The notes: a model not told the origin generated them from the letters alone. A DNA stretch of 46,004 nt from an uncultured Ruminococcus sp. (GCA_902787825.1 CADAHS010000021.1:1-46004), one strand, 5' to 3'; positions 1 to 8,243 are shown, counted from the stretch's first letter. Translations and numbers: made by a program.

Positions 1-104
1 AAAATCATTAAGAGTTTTAGGAAAAGGGCTTGGGGAATAACCCTTTTGCAAAAGGGTTTTCCCCAAAAATCATTTATAATACTTCTGTATAAGTACAGCA
101 CTTA
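1..104 (+). repeat. MITE-like repeat, copy A, cut by the window edge
   Basis: This stretch matches the reverse complement of positions 39221-39326 almost base for base. It holds a long hairpin (TGGGGAAAACCC arm and its complement, near 34-68) and ends in the 33-base terminal repeat found in copies at 16.7 and 39.2 kb (right end near 104). The rest of the element, if present, lies left of the window. It sits just past the 3' end of the cysteine synthase gene. The flanking GTCCACGCTGTTTTTA looks like the second arm of a terminator whose first arm would be outside the window. Confidence 0.75.
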
Positions 105-139
105 ATGTCCACGCTGTTTTTATTTTACCAAACAGCTTA

Positions 140-1069
140 TCATTCATCAAAAAGCGGTGTTGAGAAGTATCTTTCCGCAGTATCGGGAAGCACGGTAACG
201 ACGACCTTGCCTTTGCCGAGCTTTTTAGCAAGCTTTTTTGCAGCAGCGACATTCGTTCCGCTGGATATACCGCACATTATTCCTTCAAGTCTTGCAAGGT
301 CTTTTGCGGTGTTGATAGCTTCGTCGTCGGTAACAATATAGATATTGCTGTATATACCAAGGTCGAGATTGTCGGGGATAATTCCGTCGCCTATGCCCAT
401 TTGCAAGTGTGTTCCGACCGTACCGCCGGCAAGGATCGCAGCATTTTCCGGCTCGACTGCCCAGATCTCGATATTGGGGTACTGTGCTTTGAGCACCTGA
501 CCGATGCCGCTGATAGTTCCCCCCGTTCCGATACCCGAGCAAAAGCCGTCAATGCGGCAGCCAGCCTGTTCAAGGATCTCCACCCCGGTATGGTACTTGT
601 GAGCCAACGGGTTTGCGGGGTTTGAGAACTGCTGGGGAACGAACACCTTCGGGTCCTTGGCAGCCATATCCTCAGCCATTTTCACGCACTTGTCCATACA
701 TTTGCCGATATTCCCCTCGTCGTGGACAAGGATGACCTCAGCGCCGTAGTGCCGAACAAGCTTTCGCCTTTCCTCACTCACCGAGTCGGGCATAATGATA
801 ATAGTCTTATACCCCCTGACTGCGCCGATAAGCGCAAGACCGATACCCTGATTTCCCGAAGTCGGCTCGACGATAATTGTATCTCTGTTTACAAGTCCGT
901 TCTTTTCGGCATCGAGGATCATATTATAGGCGGTTCTTGTTTTGATCGAACCACCGACATTGAGTCCTTCAAACTTTACGAGAATGTCGGCGCTGTCCTC
1001 ATCGACCATTCGACTGAGGCGGACAAGCGGCGTATGTCCGACATATTCCAGAATATTATTATAGATCAT
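140..1069 (-). CDS. cysK: Cysteine synthase (O-acetylserine sulfhydrylase), PLP-dependent
   Basis: Makes cysteine from O-acetylserine and sulfide in the cytoplasm. The 309-residue protein has the family's usual length and order: an N-terminal HTPLVRL segment, the PLP-lysine motif GGSIKTRTA (Lys about 43), the PTSGNQGIG phosphate-side loop, the GIGTGGTISG phosphate-binding loop and a C-terminal SSGTN segment. The lysine motif reads SIKTR where the textbook motif is SVKDR, so a related beta-substituting enzyme is possible. The second of two adjacent ATGs is best spaced from GGAGG. A single-gene unit with its own promoter at 1098-1126. Confidence 0.88.
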   Translation of the reverse strand: MIYNNILEYVGHTPLVRLSRMVDEDSADILVKFEGLNVGGSIKTRTAYNMILDAEKNGLVNRDTIIVEPTSGNQGIGLALIGAVRGYKTIIIMPDSVSEERRKLVRHYGAEVILVHDEGNIGKCMDKCVKMAEDMAAKDPKVFVPQQFSNPANPLAHKYHTGVEILEQAGCRIDGFCSGIGTGGTISGIGQVLKAQYPNIEIWAVEPENAAILAGGTVGTHLQMGIGDGIIPDNLDLGIYSNIYIVTDDEAINTAKDLARLEGIMCGISSGTNVAAAKKLAKKLGKGKVVVTVLPDTAERYFSTPLFDE

Positions 1070-1097
1070 CATTCAACCTCCAGCATTAGATAGTTAT

Positions 1098-1126
1098 ATT
1101 GTACCACATTTTCGTAGATTTTGCAA
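1098..1126 (-). promoter_or_regulatory. Predicted sigma-A promoter of cysK
   Basis: On the minus strand, TTGCAA (1121-1126) and TACAAT (1098-1103) are separated by 17 bases, with an extended TGTGG just before the -10 box. No binding site for a cysteine regulator was recognised. Confidence 0.6.
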
Positions 1127-1636
1127 CTAAAAGATGCCGGTACGGAGAGCTTTTGTTATTACGCCACGAAGCTGGACGCCGGTCATAGGCAAATCAAGCT
1201 CGCTGGCGGTCTGCGCCCAGCTGTGGAGCCGCTGTGTGTTATCGTTAAAATAGCGGTGTCTGACGACTTTTCTGACGAAAGGGCTGGGGATCTCCTCGAG
1301 GCTTTTTTCAAGCTCACGCTTTCTGAGCATCACCTTTGAAAGTTCCAGCCACAGGTCGATCATTTTGCAGCGTCCACGCTTATAATCCCTGTCGATAAGC
1401 TCCGGCTGGATCTCACGCTGTTTAGCGAGCTTTTCGACACGCATTGCGCTTTGGGTCAGCTCGAGGATCTCACGTTTAAGCAGTTTTTCTCTGTAAACAT
1501 AGCTTTTGTAGCGTCCAAGCTCTCTTGTATCAAGCTCTGCACACGGCTTTGTCTGCTCATTTATCCGGGTGATATTCATTATTTTATTATATGTTTCAAG
1601 CATATCTATTGCTGTAAAGAACTCTTTTGCACTCAT
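1127..1636 (-). CDS. Unknown helical protein with C-terminal HTH-like segment
   Basis: A 169-residue protein of unknown function. The N-terminal two thirds is charged and predicted helical or coiled-coil. The end (WAQTASELDLPMTGVQLRG) resembles the helix-turn-helix of sigma region 4-like or phage late-gene activator proteins such as the DUF1492/ArpU type. That likeness is by eye only. The ATG at 1636 follows AGGAGG at 7 bases and is preferred over an upstream in-frame start at 1672. It has no operon partner, and no clear terminator lies between it and cysK. Confidence 0.6.
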   Translation of the reverse strand: MSAKEFFTAIDMLETYNKIMNITRINEQTKPCAELDTRELGRYKSYVYREKLLKREILELTQSAMRVEKLAKQREIQPELIDRDYKRGRCKMIDLWLELSKVMLRKRELEKSLEEIPSPFVRKVVRHRYFNDNTQRLHSWAQTASELDLPMTGVQLRGVITKALRTGIF

Positions 1637-1793
1637 TTGCGTCCTCCTGTTCGTTTCAAACAAATCTTCCACGCTGTCGGGGCAACAGCTGAAACTTCAG
1701 AAATTCCACACTTTTCCTTGTTTCTGATATTATTATACAACATTTGTTTTGATTTGTCAAGAACATATGTTCGATATGAATACATTTATTTGT

Positions 1794-1829
1794 ACAAAAA
1801 AGAAAACCCACGCAGCAGCGCAGGTTTTC
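1794..1829 (-). terminator. Intrinsic terminator of first pilin-like gene
   Basis: GAAAACC...GGTTTTC hairpin with an interrupted stem, followed on the minus strand by a run of T. Placed directly after the stop codon at 1843. Confidence 0.75.
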
Positions 1830-1842
1830 AGGTGTTTAAAGA

Positions 1843-2337
1843 TCATTCAGGCACATACTGTGTACCAAAAGAAATGCTCTGAGCTTCAGAAGGAGTTTTA
1901 GGCGGATTAGGATACTGTCCTACGATCTGACCAGCGGTCGAGTCATTTCTTGGAGCCCACTGTGCAAATCCTACTGCACCATCGTCGTCCATTCTCAGTG
2001 CGATAGCACCGGAATCCTCGCCGTCGTCCTTCAATGCATCAGCAACAGCGTGGCAGACCTTAGCCGAATAGTCGTTACCGGTGACTTTAGTCTTTAGCTC
2101 GCTGACTTCCCATTTAGTAAAGAAAGTTTCCGAGTCCTCACCGTCACCGATACAGATCGCAGCCTGGCTCTTTGCAGTTGTGAAGATAAGCTTTGCATTA
2201 GCATTGGCAGCTTTAAGCCTTGCCTTCTTGACATAGTTCATCATTGTGGGGATCAGGATAGCCGCCAACACTCCAATTATGGCAATGACTACCACAAGCT
2301 CCACAAGGGTGAACCCTTTGCGGTTCTTAGTATTCAT
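1843..2337 (-). CDS. Type IV pilin-like protein (prepilin), copy 1
   Basis: A 164-residue prepilin. The short basic leader ends at Gly in RKGFTLVELVVVIAIIGVLA, the classic prepilin peptidase and N-methylation site, followed by the hydrophobic N-terminal helix and YVKKARLKAANANAK. The body is acidic and ends in a region rich in Gly, Pro and Gln. The start at 2337 has GGAGGG six bases upstream; the longer reading to 2424 has no ribosome site. It is a paralogue of the gene at 2551-3027, alike in the first 50 residues and in a C-terminal FAQW...TGQI.GQ.P segment. No pilus assembly genes are near. A role in adhesion is suggested by the pilin-like cellulose-binding protein CbpC of Ruminococcus albus, but is inference. 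Confidence 0.85.
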   Translation of the reverse strand: MNTKNRKGFTLVELVVVIAIIGVLAAILIPTMMNYVKKARLKAANANAKLIFTTAKSQAAICIGDGEDSETFFTKWEVSELKTKVTGNDYSAKVCHAVADALKDDGEDSGAIALRMDDDGAVGFAQWAPRNDSTAGQIVGQYPNPPKTPSEAQSISFGTQYVPE

Positions 2338-2406
2338 AATTTCCCTCCGTAATCTAACGCCGAAGCGTCCCCAATAGATACGAATTACACTCATAATTCC
2401 AATTAC

Positions 2407-2434
2407 ATTATAACAGATAATCAAAAAATGTCAA
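2407..2434 (-). promoter_or_regulatory. Predicted promoter of pilin copy 1
   Basis: Minus strand TTGACA (2429-2434), 16-base spacer, TATAAT (2407-2412). Both boxes are consensus, which suggests strong expression. Confidence 0.7.
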
Positions 2435-2483
2435 TAGGTTTGTGCCGTAACGAATTTATTTTACATATTTAATGAAAAAAGTC

Positions 2484-2514
2484 CAAAAAAGAACGGCTGC
2501 CGAAGCAACCGTTC
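2484..2514 (-). terminator. Intrinsic terminator of second pilin-like gene
   Basis: Ten-base stem GAACGGTTGC/GCAGCCGTTC (one wobble or mismatch) closed by a TTCG tetraloop and followed by six T on the minus strand. It separates the two pilin genes into independent transcripts. Confidence 0.9.
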
Positions 2515-2550
2515 TTGATGTTCTTTAGAAGAAGCTTATTTCGTTAAGGA

Positions 2551-3027
2551 TTAGCCCTTAGTACCGAATGTGAAGCCTTCAGCGTCAGAAACTTCCTTAG
2601 CAGGATCAGGGAACTGTCCAGTGATCTGACCAGTTGTTGTGCTGTTTGTCTGCCACTGAGCAAAGTTGCCTGTAGCGTCATCAGCCTGCTGCCATACTAC
2701 TACGCACCAGCCAGCGCCGTCGCCGTTGTCCTTGAGTGCATCATAAACAGCTGCCTTAAGGATATTGCTGTCGCCGTTCCATCCGTTGATCTCAACAGGT
2801 GTGGTCTCATTCAGGTCATCGATCTCGTCGCCGTCAGCGATCTTGTCAGCACCCTTGTTGTTAACTGTTGTGAAAACGAGCTTAGCGTTAGCGTTAGCTG
2901 TCTTCAGTCTTGACTTCTTAACATAGTTAAGCATTGTAGGAATGAGGATAGCTGCCAGAACACCGATGATTGCGATAACTACTACGAGCTCAACGAGTGT
3001 GAAGCCCTTCTTGTTTGACTTTCTCAT
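2551..3027 (-). CDS. Type IV pilin-like protein (prepilin), copy 2
   Basis: A 158-residue prepilin with the leader MRKSNKK, cleavage and methylation motif GFTLVELVV and a hydrophobic helix nearly identical to copy 1 (IIGVLAAILIPTM). The body differs from copy 1 but keeps the ending pattern FAQW..N..TTGQITGQFPDP. The start at 3027 follows GGAGGG at a normal distance. It has its own promoter about 120 bases upstream and its own terminator. It likely forms a short surface filament or adhesin once processed by prepilin peptidase and assembled by machinery encoded elsewhere. Confidence 0.85.
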   Translation of the reverse strand: MRKSNKKGFTLVELVVVIAIIGVLAAILIPTMLNYVKKSRLKTANANAKLVFTTVNNKGADKIADGDEIDDLNETTPVEINGWNGDSNILKAAVYDALKDNGDGAGWCVVVWQQADDATGNFAQWQTNSTTTGQITGQFPDPAKEVSDAEGFTFGTKG

Positions 3028-3063
3028 AGAAAATCCCTCCATAATAAAATTTAATATTAAAAG

Positions 3064-3117
3064 CATTGCACCCCAATATGCAATGAACTTTCCATAGATC
3101 ACTGACCTTTAAGGTCA
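3064..3117 (-). promoter_or_regulatory. Two inverted repeats in the pilin 2 leader
   Basis: Between the promoter (3154-3181) and the start at 3027 lie CATTGCA...TGCAATG (about 3066-3086) and the perfect palindrome TGACCTTTAAGGTCA (3103-3117). They could be operators or mRNA-stabilising hairpins. Copy 1 has no obvious equivalent. Confidence 0.4.
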
Positions 3118-3153
3118 TCGGCTAAGTGCTTTGTGTTCCTTAGCTTGATTATC

Positions 3154-3181
3154 ATTATACTCGAAATATCTGATTTGTCAA
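3154..3181 (-). promoter_or_regulatory. Predicted promoter of pilin copy 2
   Basis: Minus strand TTGACA (3176-3181), 16-base spacer, TATAAT (3154-3159). Same layout and spacing as the copy 1 promoter, giving a leader of about 120 bases. Confidence 0.7.
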
Positions 3182-3575
3182 TAGTTTTTTGCAAAGTTTT
3201 TTGAAGTTTGTGCAAATTGACAAATTCGGACGTTCCGTTCGGATATATTCGCCAAAATGTTTAACATATTGTACTAATTGAACATTTGACAAAAGAAAAA
3301 CAATTATTTGTAATCTATTGAGTTACATTTCACTGCATTTCTCCTGTTGACAATGCATAGTATACAACATAGAAATCAATTTGTCAATAGGTTTGACCAA
3401 ATTTGTTGAAAATATCACAAAAAATTATTTCTAAAGCTGTCAAAAAGGCAAAACGTACAAAAAATATTTACACGCTGTACATCTTACAGTCAAACAAATG
3501 GTCCAAAAACTGCCGCTGTGAGGGCATTTGGGGCACAGCTCACGCTGCGGATCACGCCGATATGTGCACTATACA
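3182..3575. other. AT-rich intergenic region without recognised gene
   Basis: About 390 bases between the pilin promoter and the cysteine desulfurase terminator. It is AT-rich and contains repeated TTTGTCAATAG-like strings (also at 3170-3190 and 2425-2435), which could be remnants of promoter duplications. No credible coding region or RNA was found. Confidence 0.4.
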
Positions 3576-3605
3576 CAAAAAGAAGCCCGACAGGCGAGCT
3601 TCTTT
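3576..3605 (-). terminator. Terminator of the cysteine desulfurase operon
   Basis: AAAGAAGC...GCTTCTTT hairpin with a T-rich tail on the minus strand, directly after the stop at 3614. Confidence 0.7.
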
Positions 3606-3613
3606 TACAGATT

Positions 3614-4732
3614 TCAGATCGAACCGATCGCTTTTGCGAGTGCGCTGACCTGCAAGGGGGTATTGAATACGGACGGTGAAAATCTCACCACGCCCTGTTC
3701 GGTCGTTGCGAGAGTGCGGTGGGCAAGCGCTGCACACTGCAGTCCCCCTCTGAGCGCAAATCCCTTCTGCGAGAGCTTTTGTGCGACCTCTTCGGAATGC
3801 ACATCTGCGATATTGAAGGCGGTCACAGGGAGTCTGGGGACGTTTTGCTCGTAGATCTTCACACGTTTATCCCGTGAAAGCAGCTGTTCAAACTGATCGC
3901 ATAGTTTTTTTTCGTGGCGCAGGATCGCTTGCGGAGTTTTTTTGCGCACAAACCGCAGACCTTCGCCAAGCCCGATGATGCCGACGGTATTGATAGTACC
4001 GCTTTCGAGCCTTTCGGGCAGAAAGCCGGTCTGCTCCAGCTGTGCAGAGGTGGCACCGGTCCCGCCCTCGATTATTGTGGAAAGTGCATAATTTCCGTTT
4101 GTGACGAGAAGCCCTGTTCCTGTCGGTCCGTAGAGCGATTTATGGCCTGCGGTACAGATAAAGTCAAAGCCGTCGTCGAGTGTTATATCCAGCACGCCCG
4201 CCGCCTGCGCCGCATCGCCGATAAAGCAGATGCCGCGGCGTTTGCACATCTGCGCAAGTCTGCGGTACGGCAGCACTCTGCCGGTGACGTTGGAAGCGAC
4301 GGTACACACCAGTGCACGGGTATCATGGCGGACGAGCTTTTCAAAGTTTTCAAGCGTCAGATCATCGTCATTTGTGACCTGCGCCACAGAGAAATCGACC
4401 CCTCGCATTTTCCACAATGCATAGACAGGTCTTGCGACGGCGTTGTGCTCATAGTCGGAAATTATGACATGGCCGCCGTACTGAGCGATGCCTTTGATCG
4501 CCATATTCAGTGCGAAGGTACAATTCTGCGTAAAAGCGACATTTTCGACCTGTGCGTGAAAAAAATCAGCCGCAAGCTGTCTGACATCAAAGACTTTTTG
4601 CGCCGCTTCCTCAGAAAGCCTGTGCCCTCCCCTGCCGGGATTGCCGCCGTAACGGCTGACTGCCGCAGACACGGCTCTTGCCACGCTTTCGGGCTTTGGA
4701 AAGCTGGTGGCTGAGTTGTCAAAATTTATCAT
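3614..4732 (-). CDS. Cysteine desulfurase family protein (class V aminotransferase)
   Basis: A 372-residue PLP enzyme of the NifS/CsdA type that removes sulfur (or selenium) from cysteine. The lysine motif AGHKSLYGPTG (Lys 198) and preceding GDAAQ are clear. A conserved Cys at about 333 in LQCAALAHRT sits where the catalytic persulfide cysteine of this subfamily is expected. The ATG at 4732 follows AGGAGAT. It lies 13 bases downstream of a DUF3343 gene in a two-gene operon. That partner is a proposed small sulfur or selenium carrier, so the pair may move sulfur to an unknown acceptor. No IscU or SufU scaffold is adjacent. Confidence 0.88.
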   Translation of the reverse strand: MINFDNSATSFPKPESVARAVSAAVSRYGGNPGRGGHRLSEEAAQKVFDVRQLAADFFHAQVENVAFTQNCTFALNMAIKGIAQYGGHVIISDYEHNAVARPVYALWKMRGVDFSVAQVTNDDDLTLENFEKLVRHDTRALVCTVASNVTGRVLPYRRLAQMCKRRGICFIGDAAQAAGVLDITLDDGFDFICTAGHKSLYGPTGTGLLVTNGNYALSTIIEGGTGATSAQLEQTGFLPERLESGTINTVGIIGLGEGLRFVRKKTPQAILRHEKKLCDQFEQLLSRDKRVKIYEQNVPRLPVTAFNIADVHSEEVAQKLSQKGFALRGGLQCAALAHRTLATTEQGVVRFSPSVFNTPLQVSALAKAIGSI

Positions 4733-4745
4733 AGATTATCTCCTG

Positions 4746-4961
4746 TCAGATCTGTATAACACTTCTGTATGGTATATTCAGCCTGTCAAGCTGTGCGGTG
4801 ATCCTCTCGGGAGGATCCTTGACTCTGAGCGAATATCCGCAGCCTGAGCCTGCATTTTTGGGCGTTTTTTCTATCTCGCAGAAAATCCCAAGACCATTGA
4901 GCAGTTTCTTTGCTTTCATGGCATAGGTTATCGAAGTCATTGTGATGAGCGTTTTTTTCAA
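4746..4961 (-). CDS. DUF3343 protein, putative sulfur or selenium carrier
   Basis: A 71-residue protein with the DUF3343 pattern: an N-terminal TSITYAMKAKKLL helix, then GSGCGYSLRV with a single conserved Cys, and a short C-terminal part ending in IPYRSV. Members of this family sit beside cysteine desulfurases and selenium genes and are annotated as Se/S carriers, which fits the neighbour here. The start codon is TTG at 4961, well placed after GGAGGG. It is the first gene of the operon. Confidence 0.8.
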   Translation of the reverse strand: MKKTLITMTSITYAMKAKKLLNGLGIFCEIEKTPKNAGSGCGYSLRVKDPPERITAQLDRLNIPYRSVIQI

Positions 4962-5042
4962 AGCGTACCCTCCTTTAGTTTTTTATCCGTCTGTGAAGCA
5001 GTATCGGACAATTCATTATATGCACGCCGGGGGTATGATGAC

Positions 5043-5076
5043 AAAAAAAGAGAACCGCACCTTGCAGTTCTCTTTA
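5043..5076 (-). terminator. Terminator of htrA
   Basis: AGAGAACCGC...GCAGTTCTCT hairpin followed by seven T on the minus strand, 20 bases after the htrA stop. Confidence 0.85.
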
Positions 5077-5094
5077 TATAGTATATATATTTCA

Positions 5095-6561
5095 TCAGAA
5101 ATTGTAAAGATAATCTCTGAACAGGTCGCTGTAATTTTTGTACTGCTGTTCATAGTCGTTAGTGGAGGTGTCCTCCTCGGCATTGCTTGCCTCGTCCAGC
5201 TTTACCTGAAGGTCGACCATTTTCCCATCTCTGTAAACTGTGATCTTCACGGTATCTCCGACCTTGCACTTATTCTTGACGGCATTAAGCTCAGACAGCG
5301 ATGTGATAGCAGTATCATTGATACCTATGATTATATCGTTCTTCTTTATGCCGCCCTTTTCGGCGCCACTGCCTTTGGTGACGCTGGTCACCTGGTATCC
5401 CCTGGGGACATTATAGTACTCGGCATAGGTCGCAGATACATTTCTTCCTGCCACGCCAAGGCTGGGTCTTTTGACAAAGCCGTTTTCCATAAGGCTCCTG
5501 ATTATCGGCATCGCTTCGTCTATCGGGATAGCAAATCCGAGTCCCTCGCCGTAGGTATTGGAGACCTTTGCAGAGGTGATGCCTATTACCTGTCCGTAAG
5601 CATTGATAAGCGGTCCGCCCGAGTTACCGTTATTTATGGAGGCATCGGTCTGGATAAGTGTCATCGTTCTGTCCTGGACGGTGAGAACTCTGTCCTTTGC
5701 GGAGATAATGCCCGAGGTTACAGAGTTTGCAAGTGAAAATCCGAGAGGATTTCCGATAACGATAGAGACCTCGCCGACTCTTATCTCAGAGGATTTTCCG
5801 AATTCGCAGGCGGTAAGATCCTGACCTGCACTTATTTTCAGAACGGCTATATCCGTCTGGCTGTCCTTTCCAACGATAGTTGCCTTATAAGTAAGATCCT
5901 CTTCCTTGACATTTTCGCTCTTTGCATAGGTCTTTGGCAGCAGGACCGAGACAGACTTTGCGCCGTTGACAACGTGAGCATTGGTGATGATATATCCGTC
6001 CTTGCTCATTACGATACCGCTTCCGGTCGCTGTTCCGTTTGAGAGGATACACGAGATGCCTACAACAGACGGTGAGACTTTTGTTACGATATCGGGGATA
6101 GACATTGCGTCCTTCGGGGTAGAGAGCTGGGCTATTGTCGGCAGATTGGATCTGTCGACCTCTGATGAGCTGTCGCTTGCGGAGGAGTCATTATCGTCTG
6201 ATTTTCCCGAATTGGTTGCACCTGAGGCATTTGTGCTGACAGGGTTGCTGCCCGTGATAAGCGTATAGCCAACGACTGATGTTGTACCGATAGCTATGAC
6301 GCTGAGAATAGCAACGATACCGGTAAGCACCTTTTTGCCTTTGGAAGCCTTAGGCTTTTTCGGTGAATAGTAAAACTCATTTGAGCTGCCTGACTGGTTG
6401 AACCTTGTATATCCGCTGTTGTCATAAAAACTATTATAGCCGCCGGAAGCCCTGTTCGGCTCGGAGAAGCTTGCGGAATTATAAGAATAGCTGCCCTTGT
6501 CGGTGCTGCCCGAACGGCTTGTTTTATTGTAATCATAATAATTATTATTAAAATCGTTCAT
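5095..6561 (-). CDS. htrA: HtrA/DegP-type membrane-anchored serine protease with PDZ domain
   Basis: A 488-residue quality-control protease. Order of parts: a low-complexity cytoplasmic N-terminus rich in Asn, Ser, Gly and Tyr (1-70), one membrane helix (about 78-103), a Ser/Asp-rich linker, the trypsin-like domain with His 196 in TNAHVV, Asp 237 in TDIAVLKI and Ser 314 in GNSGGPL, and one PDZ domain (about 355-455) containing GSGAEKGGIKKNDII. The ATG at 6561 follows AGGAGG at 8 bases; the TTG two codons earlier is too close. It probably degrades misfolded proteins at the outer face of the membrane. Monocistronic. Confidence 0.92.
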   Translation of the reverse strand: MNDFNNNYYDYNKTSRSGSTDKGSYSYNSASFSEPNRASGGYNSFYDNSGYTRFNQSGSSNEFYYSPKKPKASKGKKVLTGIVAILSVIAIGTTSVVGYTLITGSNPVSTNASGATNSGKSDDNDSSASDSSSEVDRSNLPTIAQLSTPKDAMSIPDIVTKVSPSVVGISCILSNGTATGSGIVMSKDGYIITNAHVVNGAKSVSVLLPKTYAKSENVKEEDLTYKATIVGKDSQTDIAVLKISAGQDLTACEFGKSSEIRVGEVSIVIGNPLGFSLANSVTSGIISAKDRVLTVQDRTMTLIQTDASINNGNSGGPLINAYGQVIGITSAKVSNTYGEGLGFAIPIDEAMPIIRSLMENGFVKRPSLGVAGRNVSATYAEYYNVPRGYQVTSVTKGSGAEKGGIKKNDIIIGINDTAITSLSELNAVKNKCKVGDTVKITVYRDGKMVDLQVKLDEASNAEEDTSTNDYEQQYKNYSDLFRDYLYNF

Positions 6562-6675
6562 ATTCAATTCCTCCTGCTTCGCATTTTCCTGTTATACTTT
6601 ATATTATACAGTACAATGTGATAGTTTTATGATAGTCAAAACAATGTTTAATGATTTTTGACAAAGCGTGACCTG

Positions 6676-6828
6676 TCAGATCAGATCCGTGCGGTCTATC
6701 GCTTTCCCGGTGTGCTCAATGTCCGGCGAACGGGTACGCAGCTTCAGAAGCTCATGCGTCAGTCTGCCGTCATCACACGATCTCAAGACCTCATAAAAAT
6801 ATACATATTCTCTCCTGTAAGCCGTCAT
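6676..6828 (-). CDS. Possible small protein, 50 residues
   Basis: An open frame between gpr and htrA on the same strand, starting MTAYRREYVYFYEV and rich in charged residues (DGRLTHELLKLRTRSPD). The ribosome site before the ATG is poor. An AGGAGA lies inside the frame rather than before it. No family was recognised. It is listed because composition and position fit a real gene, but it may be a chance reading frame. Confidence 0.3.
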   Translation of the reverse strand: MTAYRREYVYFYEVLRSCDDGRLTHELLKLRTRSPDIEHTGKAIDRTDLI

Positions 6829-6915
6829 AGACCGATACTCAAAAACATTACAGCAGTTATTATAGCACAGCCTTACGCATTTTTCAAGTCTTGTGCGAAA
6901 TATCACGGCATTTTG

Positions 6916-7743
6916 TCAGACAAGAGAGCTGATGTCTTCATAGGAAAGCGAAGGCTGAAGGGCAAGATTTATAGCCATAGCGATATACTCTGCACCGTTT
7001 TGAACAAGTCTGTCCACGCCTCTTGGAGTGACCATCATAGTACCGTCTGCCGAGCTGTAATCAATGACCGTGGGAATACCTATCGCAATGCAGTTTGCGC
7101 CGAGAGTCCGCCTTGAAAGCTCTTTTCTTGAATTTGCAACGCCGCTTCCCGGGGAGATACCCGTGTCGGTGAGCTGTATCGTCCGGCCGAGATTGTGTGT
7201 TTCGCTGCAGGCAAGGGCGTCCACCGCAATGACCGTATCTGCGTCGATACGGCTGCAGGCGGCTTTGACAAGATCGCTTGCCTCAATGCCCGTCTGTCCG
7301 AGCACTCCGGGACGTATCACGCTGACCTCGGTCAGCTCACCCATATCCAGCTCATTACCGAGCTGTCTGATATGGCGTGTTGCAAAGACCCTTTGTGCAC
7401 ACAGCGGTCCGATCGCATCCGGCGTTATGCTCTGATTGCCAAGCCCTGCAACGAGCACTCCCCGTGCGTTTGGGGCAAGCAGATGTATCTCGTGCGCAAT
7501 AAGCTGCGTGCGCAGCTTCATCACGTCGCTGTAATTCTCGATCCCCTCATCGGTCATTCTGACTGTAACATATCTGCCCACGGGCTTTCCAAGCTTTTCT
7601 GCGACTTGCTCGCTGAAAATGTGTATCCGCTGGATCTCCAGCTTAGCCTGCTCGTTCACTGCTGTGCGTGAGCCTACACCTTCGCAGTATATATCCCCTG
7701 CGCTGCTTATCACCTCAGAAGCCATATCTGTTCTTATTTTCAT
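6916..7743 (-). CDS. gpr: Germination protease GPR (spore protease)
   Basis: A 275-residue A25-family protease that starts the breakdown of small acid-soluble spore proteins at germination. The N-terminus MKIRTDMASE contains the motif at which the zymogen is processed. Internal landmarks are VLVAGLGNQSITPDAIGP, VIAVDALA and TDTGISPGSGVANSRKE, all typical of GPR. It is slightly shorter than Bacillus GPR. The ATG follows AGAGGACA. It is divergent from rpsT, an arrangement common in Clostridia. In spore formers gpr is read by sigma-F/G; no convincing forespore promoter was seen upstream. Confidence 0.93.
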   Translation of the reverse strand: MKIRTDMASEVISSAGDIYCEGVGSRTAVNEQAKLEIQRIHIFSEQVAEKLGKPVGRYVTVRMTDEGIENYSDVMKLRTQLIAHEIHLLAPNARGVLVAGLGNQSITPDAIGPLCAQRVFATRHIRQLGNELDMGELTEVSVIRPGVLGQTGIEASDLVKAACSRIDADTVIAVDALACSETHNLGRTIQLTDTGISPGSGVANSRKELSRRTLGANCIAIGIPTVIDYSSADGTMMVTPRGVDRLVQNGAEYIAMAINLALQPSLSYEDISSLV

Positions 7744-7847
7744 TGAGTTGTCCTCTTTTCACGGTTATTTTATGTATTTTCGTGCATACTGTCCATAAGG
7801 CAGAAAGATGCGATAGCAAAATTTGTGATCTTTTTTGCGAAAAAAGC

Positions 7848-7876
7848 TTGCAATTCGCACTCAGATGTGCTAAAAT
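7848..7876 (+). promoter_or_regulatory. Predicted promoter of rpsT
   Basis: TTGCAA (7848-7853), 17 bases, TAAAAT (7871-7876), with TGTGC before the -10 box. It leaves a leader of about 95 bases containing TAAGGGTAGCT...AGCTAACTTA, an imperfect hairpin that could serve S20 autoregulation (inference). Confidence 0.6.
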
Positions 7877-7981
7877 ATAATGCAAGGCTTGTTTATTAAG
7901 GGTAGCTGCATCTCCTCTCAGTCTGTAGCTAACTTATCCAAATAAGTGCGAATTTATTCATTAGGATCAGGAGGTGTCGGT

Positions 7982-8233
7982 ATGCCAAACATTAAGTCTG
8001 CTAAGAAGAGAGTTAAGGTAATTGCAACAAGAACTGCAAGAAACAAGGCTATCAAGTCTGACCTCAAGACAGCTCTCAAAAAGGCTGACGCAGCAGTAAA
8101 CGACAATGCCGAGAACAAGGCTGAGGTCGTAAGAGCTGCTATCAAGAAGGTTGATATGGCTTGCACAAAGGGAATCATGCACAAGAACAAGGCAGCCAGA
8201 AAGAAGTCACAGCTTGCTAAGAAGCTCGGCTAA
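7982..8233 (+). CDS. rpsT: 30S ribosomal protein S20
   Basis: An 83-residue, very basic helical protein of the small ribosomal subunit. It begins [12 protein letters not shown] and ends [16 protein letters not shown], both diagnostic for bacterial S20. The ATG at 7982 follows AGGAGGTG; an in-frame upstream ATG at 7946 is rejected because it would precede this ribosome site. Followed at once by a strong terminator, so a single-gene unit. Confidence 0.96.
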   Translation: MPNIKSAKKRVKVIATRTARNKAIKSDLKTALKKADAAVNDNAENKAEVVRAAIKKVDMACTKGIMHKNKAARKKSQLAKKLG

Positions 8234-8243
8234 AAAGAAGATC

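Noticed and set aside
6658-7116. 152-codon plus-strand frame over the gpr end and the htrA-gpr gap
   Set aside because: No ribosome site and it runs antisense to gpr, whose reading is certain. Composition is not protein-like.
7744-7800. Forespore sigma-G promoter for gpr
   Set aside because: GTATG and CATAAAA are present but only about 10 bases apart, which does not fit the sigma-G spacing.
7890-7935. TTAAGGGTAGCTGC in the rpsT leader resembles the left end of the MITE-like repeat
   Set aside because: Only the first 11 bases agree, and there is no partner end or internal match. Treated as chance.
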